DNA from: CAVQBJ01 sp963724405
GTDB lineage: Bacteria; Actinomycetota; Thermoleophilia; Solirubrobacterales; Solirubrobacteraceae
Length of the DNA stretch: 64,000 nucleotides
NCBI GenBank assembly: GCA_963724405.1
Contig: CAVRUQ010000003.1
Coordinates: 2,108,001 to 2,172,000 of the forward strand
Direction of reading: 5' to 3'
Shown here: positions 33,673 to 43,571 of the stretch, in pieces
Numbering within the stretch: position 1 is the stretch's first letter
How the letters are laid out: each line of letters opens with the position of its first letter
The notes under the pieces: generated by a model
Seen by the model: the letters and a program-made list of their open reading frames with translations, nothing else
Databases searched by the model: none
Told to the model about the DNA's origin: nothing
Position numbers and translations under genes: made by a program

Positions 33673-34806
33673 TCACGACGAGTAGTAAGCCAACCACGCG
33701 TACAGGCTCGTCGTGCCGGCCATCGTGCGGAACATGCCGGGGTTGGTGTTCGGGTCCGAGATCGGACCGCCCCACCAGCTGTCGAGCCACAGACCGCTGC
33801 CGTTGGTCGCATGCTTCGTCGCCGCCGACGCGTTGGCCGCCGCGACGTCGAGCCAGTGCTGGTCGCCGGTGGCCTTGCCGTAGGCCATCATCCACTGCAT
33901 GAAGATCGAGTCGTACAGCGGCGCGAGCGTGTAGGCGACGCCGTAGACCTGCGTCATCGTCGTGGCGACCTGCGCGGCGCGGGCGCAGTAGTGCTGTATC
34001 CCGGTGGCCTGGCAGATGACGTACTGGGCGTAGACGAGGGGCGCCTCGACGTAGGACACGAACGTGTTCAGACCCGGGTTGAGGCTTCCGTACAACCCAT
34101 CGCTCACGACGTCGTCACGGTTGACCCAGTCGACCCACTTGCGAGCCTCTGCGAGGTCAGAGCCGTCGTGCGTGCTGCTGTACAGCAGCGCGCCGAGCAG
34201 ACTGTCGGCCGCGAGCGCCTCCCCGGAGTGCTGGGAGTGCTGGGTGTTCCACCACATCCCATTGGCGCCGTCCCACCCGTGCGCCGCGATGAACGAGAAC
34301 CCGCCCTGGGCGTCGCTGAGCCAGCGACGCTCGCCGGTGGCGCGGTACGCGTCGTAGAACGCGAGCCCGAGCCAACCGTTGTCGTCGAACCAGGCCTGCG
34401 CCGCAGGATAGTCGTCGCCCGGGTACGGGTCGAAGCCGTTCAGGTAGCGGTTCCAATACAGCGAGTACGCCTGGCCGGCCAGCCGGTCGACGGCGGCGCG
34501 ATGGGCGCCCGTCGGCTCCGCGAGCGCGACGGCGTCGACGGACTCGAACATGCGCACGATGCCCCAGACGGTGAGCAGCGGATACGCGTTGTACTGCGTT
34601 GAGCAGCGCAGGTACTCGCAGTACCAGTTGTCCTTCGACGTCTTCCAGTGCTGGCTCTGCTGGGTGATCCCCTGTTCGGCCAGCTGGACGTACTGCGCCG
34701 GGGTGATGGACGTCGGGGCGGGCTGGTCGGCGGAGGCGGTGGCCGGGCCGAGGCCGGCGACAAGCAGCCCGAGCGTCGCGGACGCCAGCGCAATCGTGCG
34801 TCCCAT
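33673..34806 (-). CDS. GH76 family glycoside hydrolase (alpha-1,6-mannanase-like), secreted
   Basis: A 377-residue protein from ATG 34806 with a signal peptide ending near TASAD. The alpha/alpha-barrel carries the GH76 catalytic Asp pair D141-D142 in AWFDDNGWLGLAF, plus NAYPLLTVWGIVRMFE, GGFSFIAAHGWDGANGMWWNTQHS and SGLWLDSWWGG. It is expected to cut alpha-1,6-mannose backbones, such as fungal mannan or actinobacterial lipomannan-type glycans. It follows the FecR-like gene 61 bases downstream on the same strand. Confidence 0.87.
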   Translation of the reverse strand: MGRTIALASATLGLLVAGLGPATASADQPAPTSITPAQYVQLAEQGITQQSQHWKTSKDNWYCEYLRCSTQYNAYPLLTVWGIVRMFESVDAVALAEPTGAHRAAVDRLAGQAYSLYWNRYLNGFDPYPGDDYPAAQAWFDDNGWLGLAFYDAYRATGERRWLSDAQGGFSFIAAHGWDGANGMWWNTQHSQHSGEALAADSLLGALLYSSTHDGSDLAEARKWVDWVNRDDVVSDGLYGSLNPGLNTFVSYVEAPLVYAQYVICQATGIQHYCARAAQVATTMTQVYGVAYTLAPLYDSIFMQWMMAYGKATGDQHWLDVAAANASAATKHATNGSGLWLDSWWGGPISDPNTNPGMFRTMAGTTSLYAWLAYYSS

Positions 34807-34867
34807 TTTCTTCCTCTTCGGTTTGACCTGTCGCAACGGACAGCGCATCTTGACAGCCGCGGCGCCC

Positions 34868-36343
34868 CTATGTCGCGACGAGGTAGTCCAGGTACAGCGA
34901 CATCAGCTCGTCACCGGAGCTGATCGGGCCGAACGGGTCCGAGGGTCCCGACAGGAACGAATCCGCGTCGGAGTCGAGCACTCCCGGATCGGGGTCGTAG
35001 GAGATGCGGGCGACGTCGGTCTGCCCGCCGGTGATCAACCCGATCCAGTAGTCGCCCGCCGGGAGCTGCAGGTTCCCCTTGAAGGTCAGCGTCGCCATAC
35101 CCGAGCCGTCGCTGCCGGTGTACGGGAAGATGTCGGTGGCGCCGACCAGCGGGCCGGGCGCGCCGTGCGAGTCGCCGTACACGACGCCGCGGATCAGCTC
35201 GGTCCCCGCCTTGCCGGTGGCGCCCAGGAGCACGTACTCGAAGCCCACCAGGGCGGGGGTCGGCAGCGAGTAGCGGTTCACCTGCTTGACGTTGGCGTCC
35301 AGCGGCGCGGTCGTGCTGCCCGGGTCGGGCTTGCCGAGCCACGCCTCGCAGCCCTGGGAGACGGGCGAGGCGGCCGGCGAGTGATAGATCAGCGGTGTTC
35401 CGAGCGCGACGCCGCCGAGGCGGTAGGTGATCGCGTAGTCGCCGGGCTCGCCGGTGTAGCAACCGACGGTGGAGGACATGTAGCCGGCGGGATCCGGCGG
35501 GGCGAGCGGGTACTGCGTGCACGTCGACTGCCCCGACGGGGTCGTGATGCACAGCTCCGTCGGCTCGCCGGGCGGGCTCTTGGTCGCCAGCGCGGCGACG
35601 TACTTGTACAGCGTCACCCGCCGCCCGTCGAGCACCGTGTGCTGCACGAACCCCTCGACCGCGACGCAATACGAGCTCGAGACGGGCGCGAGCCCACCGT
35701 TCGCGCAGCGGTAGACGCTCGTCTCGCCGGAGCTCAGCGTGGGCGATGTCACCGCGCCGTTGTTGGTCTCGGTATCGATCTTGCCGCTGTTGTCGGCGAG
35801 CAGCGTCCCGTCGCAGCGGTCGGTCGTGGTCCAGTCGGTCCCGCGTACCGCCGCGGCCGCGTAGTTGCCCACCGTCCTGAATCGCCCGTGAGAGTGGCCG
35901 TGCAGAAGGCGCAGGACCGCCGGACTGAGCTTCTTCGCGGCGGCGCTCGCCGCCACGCAGCGGGTGGTGCGCCGGCCGCCGGTCAACGTCAGGTCCGCGA
36001 GCCCCGACCGCTCCTGCGTGACCACGAACGCGCCCCCGTCGAACATGCCGAACTGGGTGCCGCCGCGGGTCGTGGCGGTCGTGAGCTGCACCTTGCCGCT
36101 CGTCGTGTCGATCGTCGAGCCGACGGGGACGACGCTGCGGGCGGCGAGCCGCACGGCGACGGCCGACCGCGGCCGGCGCACGAGCACTGTGCCGGAGACA
36201 CGCTGGACCGCGACCGTCCGCCCGAGGACGGGCGCGTTCGCCGCGAGCGCGTGCGCCGGGATGAGGGCAAGGCCCACCGCCAGCGCTCCCAGGAGTCTCG
36301 TCACGAAATCGCCATGGCGTCTCACCCTCGACCGGCAGAACAT
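34868..36343 (-). CDS. FecR-domain secreted protein
   Basis: A 491-residue protein with an N-terminal signal (LLGALAVGLALIPAHALA) and a FecR-like domain (about 40-190; VSGTVLVRRP, VPVGSTIDTTSGKVQLTTA, FRTVGNYAAAAVRGTDWTTTDRC). A long beta-rich C-terminal part with paired Cys follows (TELCITTPSGQSTCTQ, VGCYTGE). FecR-like domains sit outside the membrane and relay or bind surface signals; here no sigma factor is adjacent, so the protein is more likely structural. Confidence 0.75.
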   Translation of the reverse strand: MFCRSRVRRHGDFVTRLLGALAVGLALIPAHALAANAPVLGRTVAVQRVSGTVLVRRPRSAVAVRLAARSVVPVGSTIDTTSGKVQLTTATTRGGTQFGMFDGGAFVVTQERSGLADLTLTGGRRTTRCVAASAAAKKLSPAVLRLLHGHSHGRFRTVGNYAAAAVRGTDWTTTDRCDGTLLADNSGKIDTETNNGAVTSPTLSSGETSVYRCANGGLAPVSSSYCVAVEGFVQHTVLDGRRVTLYKYVAALATKSPPGEPTELCITTPSGQSTCTQYPLAPPDPAGYMSSTVGCYTGEPGDYAITYRLGGVALGTPLIYHSPAASPVSQGCEAWLGKPDPGSTTAPLDANVKQVNRYSLPTPALVGFEYVLLGATGKAGTELIRGVVYGDSHGAPGPLVGATDIFPYTGSDGSGMATLTFKGNLQLPAGDYWIGLITGGQTDVARISYDPDPGVLDSDADSFLSGPSDPFGPISSGDELMSLYLDYLVAT

Positions 36344-36401
36344 ACCGCCGGCCCGGGCTGCCCCGGCCCTTCGCGCGCGCCCGGCACCCGACGACCGCGC
36401 C

Positions 36402-36659
36402 CTACACGTACATGTCCGCCGACACGCGGTCGACCTCGACCACGGCGTCGGCGGGGATGCCGGCGCGCTTGGCGGCGGCCATGATCGCGTCGGGCGAGGG
36501 CGCCTCGTACAGGCAGTAGGAGCGGTGGCGGTCGGCGCTCAGGAACGAGAAGAGCCAGCGCACGCCCTCGTCGGCGTTGATCTCCTCGATCAGCTTGACG
36601 GCGTCGCCGTCGAGCTCGAGCTCCTCGGCGAACGCCCGCTCGATCACATACATCGGCAT
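36402..36659 (-). CDS. DUF4242 family protein
   Basis: An 85-residue ferredoxin-like protein with the DUF4242 pattern: MPMYVIERAF, GVRWLFSFLSADRHRSYCLYEAPSPDAIMAAAKRAGIPADAVVEVDRV. Function is unknown, with a nickel-binding annotation in some databases. It lies just downstream of the LuxR-type regulator and may share its transcript. Confidence 0.88.
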   Translation of the reverse strand: MPMYVIERAFAEELELDGDAVKLIEEINADEGVRWLFSFLSADRHRSYCLYEAPSPDAIMAAAKRAGIPADAVVEVDRVSADMYV

Positions 36660-36680
36660 GGGCGGATGCTACGCGATCGA

Positions 36681-39632
36681 TCAAGCCTCGGCCAGACCGT
36701 GTTGGTAGGCGTAGGCGGTCGCCTCGGCCCGGTTGGCGCAGTCGGTCTTGCGCAGGATGCTGCGCACGTGATTCGCGGCGGTGTGCTCGCTGATGAACAA
36801 GGAAGACCCGATCTCCCGGTTGGAGAGCCCGCGCGCCGCGAGCCGCAACACCTCGACCTCGCGCGGCGAGAGGCCGTCGGGCAGCATCGCCACCGGGGCG
36901 ATGGCCAGTTCGCGGGCTCGGGCGGCGAGCGCCGGCATCCCGACCGTCTCGGCCAGGCGGACGGCCTCGGCCAGCAACGGCTGGGCCTCGCGGTCCTCCC
37001 CGCGGCGACGCAGCATGCGGCCATACTGGTAGGCGGTGTGGGCCAGCCAGGTGGTCGCGCCCATGTGGCGGTTGTGCTCGAGCGCGTGCTCGAAGTGGCG
37101 GCTCGCGGCGTCGCTCTCGCCGAGCGTCGCGGCGAGCATGCCGAGGTAGCGGTCGGCGGCGCCATAGCAGGCCACGCCGTGGCCGATCATCACGTTCGTA
37201 CCGGCGAATGGCGTGAGCGCCGGGTAGACGAGCGCGGCGATCCTCTCATGCCCGACCGCGCTCGCCGCGTCGGCGAGGTAGGTGAGCGACGCGAGCCACA
37301 GCGACTCGCGGAACGGCTCGAGGCCCTCCTCTGCGACGCGGTCGAGCTGGCGGCACACCTGCTCGCGCATCTCGAGCTCGGCGAGCATCGCGACGAGCGC
37401 CGGCCGCCACGCCCCGGAGTCCCGGTGGTCGCTCGCGAGCACGCGGATCACCGGGGCGAGCTCGGCCAAGCGGCCCTGCTCGCGGCGGACGCCGAACATC
37501 TGGACGCCGTACACCCCGGACGCGTCGCGCCCGACGAGCAGCCGGCCCCACTCGCGCGATCGCTCGGCCGCCGCCTCGGCCGCGGCGAGCCGGCCCTCGA
37601 GCAGCGCAAGCGTCGAGTCGTAGTGCTCCGCGACGTGGAGGATGAAGGGCTGACGCGAGCGCCGCGCCAGCTCGTAGGTCCTGGCCAGCTCGGCGCGGGC
37701 CGGGCCGATCTGGCCGAGGGCCATGAGCGCGGAGACGCGCCACTCCATCGCCTCGGCCTGGCTGTCCACGTCGCCGGTCTCCCCGGCGAGGTCGCGCGCC
37801 TCGGCGAGCATCTCGAGGATCTCGGGCAGGCTGCGCGTCGGGCGCCCCCAGTACGCCCCCATGAGCACGGCGGCCAGCCCGCGCCGATCGCCGATCCGCC
37901 GCGCCATCGCGATCGCGTTCTGACGCACGATGTCGGCCTCCTCGGACGCGCCCTGGAACTCGAGCGCACGCGCGAGCCCGCCGAGCACGCCGACCCGCAG
38001 CGTCGAGTCCTCCGCGGCGAGCGCCGCCGACGCCTCCTCGAGCAGCTCGCGCGCCCCCTGGTCGACGAGCCCGGGGCGCCAGCACGTCCGCTCGAACCCG
38101 ATCGCCGCACGGGCGAGCAGCTCGCCCTCGCCGGGAGCCCGGGCGATCTCCGACGCCTGGCGGAAGGACTGCAGGGCGTCGAGCGAGCGACCGGCGCGGA
38201 AGAGGGCGGTGCCGAGACCGAGCAGCACCTCGGCCCGCTCGTGCTCGTCCTCGATCCCGATGCGCAGCGCGGTCCGGTAGCGCGCCGTGGCCTCGTCGTA
38301 GGCGAGCGCCGCCGAGGCCGCCTCGGCGGCGAGCAGGTTGTACTCGACGGCGCGCGCCGGACCGCCGACCGGCGCCGCCGCGGCGAAGTGGTGAGCGAGG
38401 TCGGCGAGCGCCGGCCCGCGGCGTGGCTGCGCGCTCGCCTCGAGCGCGACGGCCACGCACAGGTGAAGCTCGGCCCGACGGAGCGCGCCAAGACCGTCGT
38501 ACAGCGCACGCCGCACGAGCTCGTGGGTGAAGCGGTACGCCAACGGCGTCGATTGCAGCTCCTCGATGACACCGCTGCGGACCGCCGGCTCGAGCGCGGC
38601 GAGCGGCTCCCGGTCGTCCCGGGCGGCGTGCCGCAGCAGGTCGAGCTCGAACTCGGGCCCGGCCACGGCGGCCAGCTCCACCAGGTCGCGGGTGGTCGCG
38701 TCCAGGCGGGTGAGCCGCTGGCCGACGACCTCGCGCACGCTCTGCGGCGTCGCGATCTCCGCGAGCGGCCGCGTGAGCTCGAGCGCCCCGTCGCGCACCG
38801 TCAGGACGCCGGTGTCCCCGAGCGTTCGCCACAGCTCGCAGAGCAGGAACGCGTTGCCCTCGGTCAGATCGCGCAGCCCGCGGGTCAGGTCCGGGTCGAC
38901 GTCCACGGCGCCACCGCCCTCCGCGCGCACGAACGCGCCGACGTCGTCCTCGCTCAGGCCGTCCAGCCGCAGCCGCGCGACGTCCTCGATGCGGCGCAGG
39001 TCGGCGAGCGCGTCGGCCAGCTCGGCCGGCACGTCGGCCTCGGTGTCGCGGAAGGTGGCGAGCACGAGCATGCGCGCCTCGGTGCCGGCCCGGGCCAGGT
39101 GGCGAAGCAGCTGCAAGGTGGGCGTGTCCGCCCAGTGCCCGTCCTCGATCACCAGCAGCAGCGGCTGGCGGCGCCCGGCGGCGGCGAGGACGTCACCCAC
39201 CGCCGTGTGCAGGCGGTGGCGCTCGGTATCGGGGTCGGCGTCGATCGGCGCCGGCAGCCCGCCGACGCGCGCCGGCAGGTCGGGCAGCAGCCGGGCCAGC
39301 TCGCCGCCGGCGCCGCCGAGGTCCGTGCGCAGGACGTCGGGCTCGGTGCCGCGCGCGAGCTGCTCGAGCGCCTCGGCGAACGGCCGGTACGGCGTCGGCA
39401 CGACGGCGTCGCACGCGCCGTACAGCACGAGCAGCCCCTCGGCCGCGACCTCGTGCGCGAACTCCCGCACCAGGCGGCTCTTGCCCGATCCCGCCTCACC
39501 GCCCACGAGGGCGATCCGGCGACTCTCCCCCGCCGCCCGCGGCACGAGCGCGCGCAGCGCGGCAAGCTCCGCCGCGCGGCCGACGAAGGGCGATGATGGC
39601 GGGAGTCTGAGGGGTCCGGGAAGGGGGTGCAC
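36681..39632 (-). CDS. Large ATP-binding LuxR-family regulator (LAL type)
   Basis: A 983-residue regulator. An AAA_16 domain opens with SPFVGRAAELAALRALV, Walker A GGEAGSGKS (44-52) and Walker B-like LLLVIEDGHWAD (about 155-165). A long alpha-helical TPR-like region (about 350-880) follows. The C-terminal LuxR helix-turn-helix (about 915-975) has LSPREVEVLRLAARGLSNREIGSSLFISEHTAANHVRSIL. LAL proteins activate catabolic or secondary-metabolism genes. It is divergent from the FAD oxidoreductase at 39819, its likely target. Confidence 0.93.
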   Translation of the reverse strand: MHPLPGPLRLPPSSPFVGRAAELAALRALVPRAAGESRRIALVGGEAGSGKSRLVREFAHEVAAEGLLVLYGACDAVVPTPYRPFAEALEQLARGTEPDVLRTDLGGAGGELARLLPDLPARVGGLPAPIDADPDTERHRLHTAVGDVLAAAGRRQPLLLVIEDGHWADTPTLQLLRHLARAGTEARMLVLATFRDTEADVPAELADALADLRRIEDVARLRLDGLSEDDVGAFVRAEGGGAVDVDPDLTRGLRDLTEGNAFLLCELWRTLGDTGVLTVRDGALELTRPLAEIATPQSVREVVGQRLTRLDATTRDLVELAAVAGPEFELDLLRHAARDDREPLAALEPAVRSGVIEELQSTPLAYRFTHELVRRALYDGLGALRRAELHLCVAVALEASAQPRRGPALADLAHHFAAAAPVGGPARAVEYNLLAAEAASAALAYDEATARYRTALRIGIEDEHERAEVLLGLGTALFRAGRSLDALQSFRQASEIARAPGEGELLARAAIGFERTCWRPGLVDQGARELLEEASAALAAEDSTLRVGVLGGLARALEFQGASEEADIVRQNAIAMARRIGDRRGLAAVLMGAYWGRPTRSLPEILEMLAEARDLAGETGDVDSQAEAMEWRVSALMALGQIGPARAELARTYELARRSRQPFILHVAEHYDSTLALLEGRLAAAEAAAERSREWGRLLVGRDASGVYGVQMFGVRREQGRLAELAPVIRVLASDHRDSGAWRPALVAMLAELEMREQVCRQLDRVAEEGLEPFRESLWLASLTYLADAASAVGHERIAALVYPALTPFAGTNVMIGHGVACYGAADRYLGMLAATLGESDAASRHFEHALEHNRHMGATTWLAHTAYQYGRMLRRRGEDREAQPLLAEAVRLAETVGMPALAARARELAIAPVAMLPDGLSPREVEVLRLAARGLSNREIGSSLFISEHTAANHVRSILRKTDCANRAEATAYAYQHGLAEA

Positions 39633-39818
39633 CTTGCGCGCGCGGGTGGCGAATAGTCCGATCTGATTATCGCGCTCGGGCGCAACCCGCCGGGCGGGCG
39701 TCGCGAAGTCGGTCAGTCCAGGTCATGACACGCGGCCGGGGCGGATCTAGCGTGCTCGTCACCCCCGAGCGAGACAAGCCCCGGGGCGCACTGACAATTC
39801 GGAACAAGGGGGTACGAG

Positions 39819-41219
39819 ATGAGCACGACCACGACGACGGCGCAGGCGGCGCGACAGGAGCTCGGCGCGAGCTTCGAGGGCGAGCTGATCGGCCCCGACG
39901 ATGCGGGCTACGAGCAGGCGCGCGCGGTCCATAACGGCATGATCGACCGCCGCCCGGGCGTGATCGCCCGCGCCGCCAACTCCAGCGACGTGGCGCAGAC
40001 GATCGCCTTCGCCCGCCGGCACGGCCTGCTGCTCGCCGTGCGCGGCGGCTCGCACAACGGCGGCGGCCTCGGGACCTGCGACGACGGGGTCGTGCTCGAC
40101 CTGTCCCGGCTGAACGCCATCTCGGTCGATCCGGGCGCGCGCACGGTCACGGTCGGTGGAGGCGCCACCTGGGGCCAGGTCGACGCCGCCACCCACGAGC
40201 ACGGCCTCGCGACGCCGTCGGGGATCATCTCGACGACCGGCGTCGGCGGGCTGACGCTCGGCGGCGGCCTCGGCTACCTGTCGCGCAAATACGGACTGAC
40301 GATCGACAACCTCATCGAGGCGCAGGTCGTGCTCGCCGACGGCGAGGAGGTGCGCGCGAGCGCGGACGAGAACCCGGAGCTGTTCTGGGCCCTGCGCGGC
40401 GGCGGCGGCAACTTCGGTGTCGTTACCTCGTTCCGCTTCCGCGCGCACCCGGTGTCGACCGTGCTCGCCGGCCCGACGTTCTGGCCGATCGAGCAGGCCC
40501 CCGAGGTGATGCGCTTCTTCCGCGAGTTCATCCCGGCCGCGCCGCGCGAGCTGAGCGGCTTCTTCGCGCTCATGACGATTCCGCCCGCCGACTTCCTTCC
40601 CGCCGAGCTGCACGGACGCAAGGTGTGCGCGGTGATGTGGTGCTACACCGGCCCGCCCGAGCAGGCCGACGCGCTGTTCGCGCCCGTCCACGGTGTGGGA
40701 ACGCCGCTGCTGCACGGGGTCGGGCCGATGCCGTTCCCGGCCCTGCAGAGCCTGTTCGACGGCATCTACACGCCCGGGCTGCAGTGCTACTGGCGCGCCG
40801 ACTTCCTGCGCGACCTCCCCGACGAGGCGATCGACGTGCACGCACGCTTCGGGGAGGGCCTGCCGACCCCGCACTCGACGATGCACATCTATCCGATCGA
40901 CGGCGCGGTCCAGGACGTCGGCGAGGCCGACACGCCGTTCGCCTACCGCGACGCCGACTTCGCCGAGGTGATCTTCGCCGTCGATCCCGACCCCGGCAAC
41001 GCCGGCCTGCTGCGCGACTGGACCGTCGACTACTGGGAGGCCACGCACCCGTTCTCGGCCGGCGGCGCGTACGTGAACTTCATGATGGACGAGGGCCACT
41101 CACGGGTCCGAGCGACGTACCGCGACAACTACGACCGGCTCGCCGCGGCGAAGGCCACCTACGACCCCGACAACGTGTTCCGCGTCAACCAGAACATCGA
41201 GCCGGCGCGGGCGGCCTGA
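39819..41219 (+). CDS. FAD-linked oxidoreductase, berberine-bridge-enzyme type
   Basis: A 466-residue flavoprotein. The FAD_binding_4 domain (about 40-210) has GVIARAANSSDVAQTIAFAR, RGGSHNGGGLGT with probable covalent His (H79) and a Cys (C87) close by, and TGVGGLTLGGGLGYLSRKYGLTID. The C-terminal BBE motif is YDPDNVFRVNQNIEPA. Such enzymes oxidise sugars, lactones or alkaloid-like molecules with oxygen. It is divergent from the LAL regulator. Confidence 0.92.
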   Translation: MSTTTTTAQAARQELGASFEGELIGPDDAGYEQARAVHNGMIDRRPGVIARAANSSDVAQTIAFARRHGLLLAVRGGSHNGGGLGTCDDGVVLDLSRLNAISVDPGARTVTVGGGATWGQVDAATHEHGLATPSGIISTTGVGGLTLGGGLGYLSRKYGLTIDNLIEAQVVLADGEEVRASADENPELFWALRGGGGNFGVVTSFRFRAHPVSTVLAGPTFWPIEQAPEVMRFFREFIPAAPRELSGFFALMTIPPADFLPAELHGRKVCAVMWCYTGPPEQADALFAPVHGVGTPLLHGVGPMPFPALQSLFDGIYTPGLQCYWRADFLRDLPDEAIDVHARFGEGLPTPHSTMHIYPIDGAVQDVGEADTPFAYRDADFAEVIFAVDPDPGNAGLLRDWTVDYWEATHPFSAGGAYVNFMMDEGHSRVRATYRDNYDRLAAAKATYDPDNVFRVNQNIEPARAA

Positions 41220-41227
41220 GGCGCAAG

Positions 41228-41269
41228 GGGGGCGGACGAGCACGGGCGGGGGCGGCCGAGTCCGCCCCC
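41228..41269 (+). terminator. Candidate hairpin after the FAD oxidoreductase
   Basis: A perfect 10-bp stem GGGGGCGGAC/GTCCGCCCCC with a 22-base loop begins 8 bases after the stop and ends 8 bases before the SDR start. No T-run follows, so it may reduce rather than stop read-through. Confidence 0.4.
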
Positions 41270-41277
41270 GCTCTGAT

Positions 41278-42123
41278 ATGAACCGTCGCGGCGTGGGAGC
41301 GGTACTCATCACCGGAGCGAGCCGCGGCATCGGCCGTGCGACGGCGGCGCGGCTCGCGGGCTCGGGCTGGGACGTGATCGCCGGCGTGCGCAATGACGCC
41401 GACGGCGTGCGGCTCGTGGCCGAGCTCGGGGAGCGCGTCACGCCGGTGACGCTCGACGTGACCGATGCCGACGACCTCGAGGCGCTTCCGGGGCGCCTGC
41501 CCGAGCGACTCGACGCCGTCGTCAACAACGCCGGGCTCGTCGTCGACGGCCCGATCGAGACGACCACCCCGGAGGCGCTGCGCCGCCAGTTCGACGTCAA
41601 CGTGGTCGGGCAGGTCGCCGTCACCCAGGCGGTGCTGCCCCGGCTGCGCGCCAGCGAGGGCCGCGTCGTCTTCATCTCCTCGCTCAGCGGCCGCTTCTCG
41701 ACGCCGATGACGGGCGCGTACAACGCGTCGAAGTTCGCCATCGAGGCGATCGCCGACGCGCTGCGGGTCGAGCTGCGCCCGTGGAAGGTGGCCGTCATCC
41801 TCGTCGAGCCCGGCGCCACCGACACCGACATCTGGCGCGGCGCGCTCGACAGGCACGAGGAGACGCAGGCGGCGCTGTCACCCGCGCAACGCGAGCTGTA
41901 CTCGAGCCACCTCGTCGGGATGCGCCGGGTGCTCGCGCAGATGCAGAAGCGGGCGGTGCCGGTCGAGGACGTGGCCGCCACGGTCGAGCGGGCCCTGACC
42001 GACTCGCGCCCGCGGGCGCGCTACCCCGTCGGGCTGGTCGGCCGCGCGCAGCTGGCCGCCGTCGCCGTGACGCCGACGCCGGTGCTGGACGCCGTTCTCG
42101 CGCGCGCCACGGGCGCGCGCTGA
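41278..42123 (+). CDS. Short-chain dehydrogenase/reductase
   Basis: A 281-residue classical SDR: TGASRGIG (12-19) for the cofactor, LDVTDADD, NNAG (83-86), catalytic Ser in FISSLSGRF and Y148-x3-K152 in GAYNASKFA. The C-terminal extension is typical of SDRs that act on lipids or steroids; the substrate is unknown. The first residues after ATG 41278 (MNRRGVGAVLI) fit well. Confidence 0.93.
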   Translation: MNRRGVGAVLITGASRGIGRATAARLAGSGWDVIAGVRNDADGVRLVAELGERVTPVTLDVTDADDLEALPGRLPERLDAVVNNAGLVVDGPIETTTPEALRRQFDVNVVGQVAVTQAVLPRLRASEGRVVFISSLSGRFSTPMTGAYNASKFAIEAIADALRVELRPWKVAVILVEPGATDTDIWRGALDRHEETQAALSPAQRELYSSHLVGMRRVLAQMQKRAVPVEDVAATVERALTDSRPRARYPVGLVGRAQLAAVAVTPTPVLDAVLARATGAR

Positions 42124-42204
42124 GCGTCCGTTCGCCCGGCCACATTGCGTCCACGCCCGGGCCGGCGCGTAAAGGGCCCTTCGGCCCATACCGATTGACA
42201 CGGT

Positions 42205-43452
42205 ATGGATACCCCTGCGCACCCCGAGCCCGACGGAGTGTCGGCGCTCGAGCGCCGGCGGCGCGCCGAGGCGGTCCGCCGCCACCGCAGCGACACGCGC
42301 GTGCGCGCGCTCGCCTCGGCCGGTGAGCTGGCGCTCCTGCGCACCGAGCTGCAGGCGGCCACGCGCCTGACGATGCGCCTCGGCGAGCTCGAGGACGTGA
42401 CCGAGATGGCCGAGCTCGTCGTCGAGGACCTGCACACCACCTTCGCGCACTACCTCGTCGCCCTCCAGCGACTCGACGACGACGGCGTGCTGCGACCGAT
42501 CGCCAGTCGCGGCGAGCTCGCGGACGTGATGAGCGAGTTCCTGCTCGACGAGCAGTCGATCGACGAGGGCGTCAACGGCCGCGTGGCGCGCACGCAGCGG
42601 ACCGCCCTGATCGCCGACACGCGCGAGGACCCGGACTACATGGCCCGTGACCGCCAGACCGACCCGCGCTCGGAGCTGAGCGTGCCGATCATGTGCGACG
42701 GACGGCTGTGGGGCGTGCTCAACATCGAGGAGGTGGAGCCGGCCGCGCTCACCGAGGCCTACGCCGTGCTCATCGAGGGCGTGGTCGCGAGCCTCGGCGC
42801 CGCGCTGCATCGCGCCAAGCTGATCGCCGAGCTGCGCGATTCGTTCACGACCACCCTTGCCGCGCTCACGACGGCCGTGGAGACGAAGGACAACGCGACG
42901 GCCGCGCACGGCTTCGATGTGTCCGATCTCGCCGAGCGCGTGGCCCGCCGGCTCGGGCTCGAGCCCCGCGACGCGGCCGACGTGCGCCTCGCGGCGATGC
43001 TGCACGACATCGGCAAGATCGCGATCCCGAGCGAGATCCTGCTCAAGCCCGGCCCGCTCGACGACGCCGAGTGGGAGACGATGCGCACGCACGCCGAGAT
43101 CGGCGGCGAGCTCGTCGCGCGGATCGCGGCGTTCGCCCACCTCGCGCCGATGGTCCGCCACCACCACGAGCGCGTCGACGGCGGCGGCTACCCCGACCGA
43201 CTGAGCGAGGAGCGGATCCCGCTCGGCGCGCGCATCATCGCCGCCTGCGACAGCTTCGACGCGATCACCACCGACCGCCCGTATCGGGCCGCGCGCACGA
43301 CGCGCGAGGCCGTCACCGAGCTGATGCGGGTGGCCGGCACCCAGCTCGACCCCGACGTCGTCGGCGCGCTCGTCGACGAGCTCGCCGCGCAGACGGCGCA
43401 GCCCGGCCGCGAGCCGGCGACGCAGGCGACGCGGCTGCGACGGGTCGCCTGA
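42205..43452 (+). CDS. GAF/HD-GYP cyclic-di-GMP phosphodiesterase-like protein
   Basis: A 415-residue cytoplasmic protein. A coiled region (1-60) leads into a GAF domain (about 61-200), then HD-GYP (about 205-380). Hallmarks are H235 in AAHGFDVS, MLHDIGKIAIP (H267-D268), HAEIGGEL, RHHHERVDGGGYPD (HHE and GGGYP), and ACDSFDAITTDRPYR. All metal ligands of an active phosphodiesterase seem present. The ATG follows the SDR stop by 81 bases. Confidence 0.93.
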   Translation: MDTPAHPEPDGVSALERRRRAEAVRRHRSDTRVRALASAGELALLRTELQAATRLTMRLGELEDVTEMAELVVEDLHTTFAHYLVALQRLDDDGVLRPIASRGELADVMSEFLLDEQSIDEGVNGRVARTQRTALIADTREDPDYMARDRQTDPRSELSVPIMCDGRLWGVLNIEEVEPAALTEAYAVLIEGVVASLGAALHRAKLIAELRDSFTTTLAALTTAVETKDNATAAHGFDVSDLAERVARRLGLEPRDAADVRLAAMLHDIGKIAIPSEILLKPGPLDDAEWETMRTHAEIGGELVARIAAFAHLAPMVRHHHERVDGGGYPDRLSEERIPLGARIIAACDSFDAITTDRPYRAARTTREAVTELMRVAGTQLDPDVVGALVDELAAQTAQPGREPATQATRLRRVA

Positions 43453-43503
43453 GCCTGCGCGGGGCCTCGGCGCCCCGCCGGTCGGGGGCGCGCCCGTCGG
43501 GCC

Positions 43504-43534
43504 TTGACTTCAAGTGCACTCGAACTTGTAGCCT
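43504..43534 (+). promoter_or_regulatory. MerR-type promoter with 19-base spacer
   Basis: TTGACT (43504-43509) and TAGCCT (43529-43534) are separated by 19 bases. The near-perfect inverted repeat TTCAAGTG/CACTCGAA (43509-43524, one mismatch) fills the spacer. An overlong spacer with central dyad is the signature of MerR-family activation. Confidence 0.72.
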
Positions 43535-43571
43535 GGTCGCATCCTGTTGGCGAGCCTTCAAGGAGGCATCC

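Noticed and set aside
35964..39596. 1,210-codon plus-strand frame
   Set aside because: Opposite the LAL regulator with Walker A and LuxR motifs; Arg/His-rich shadow.
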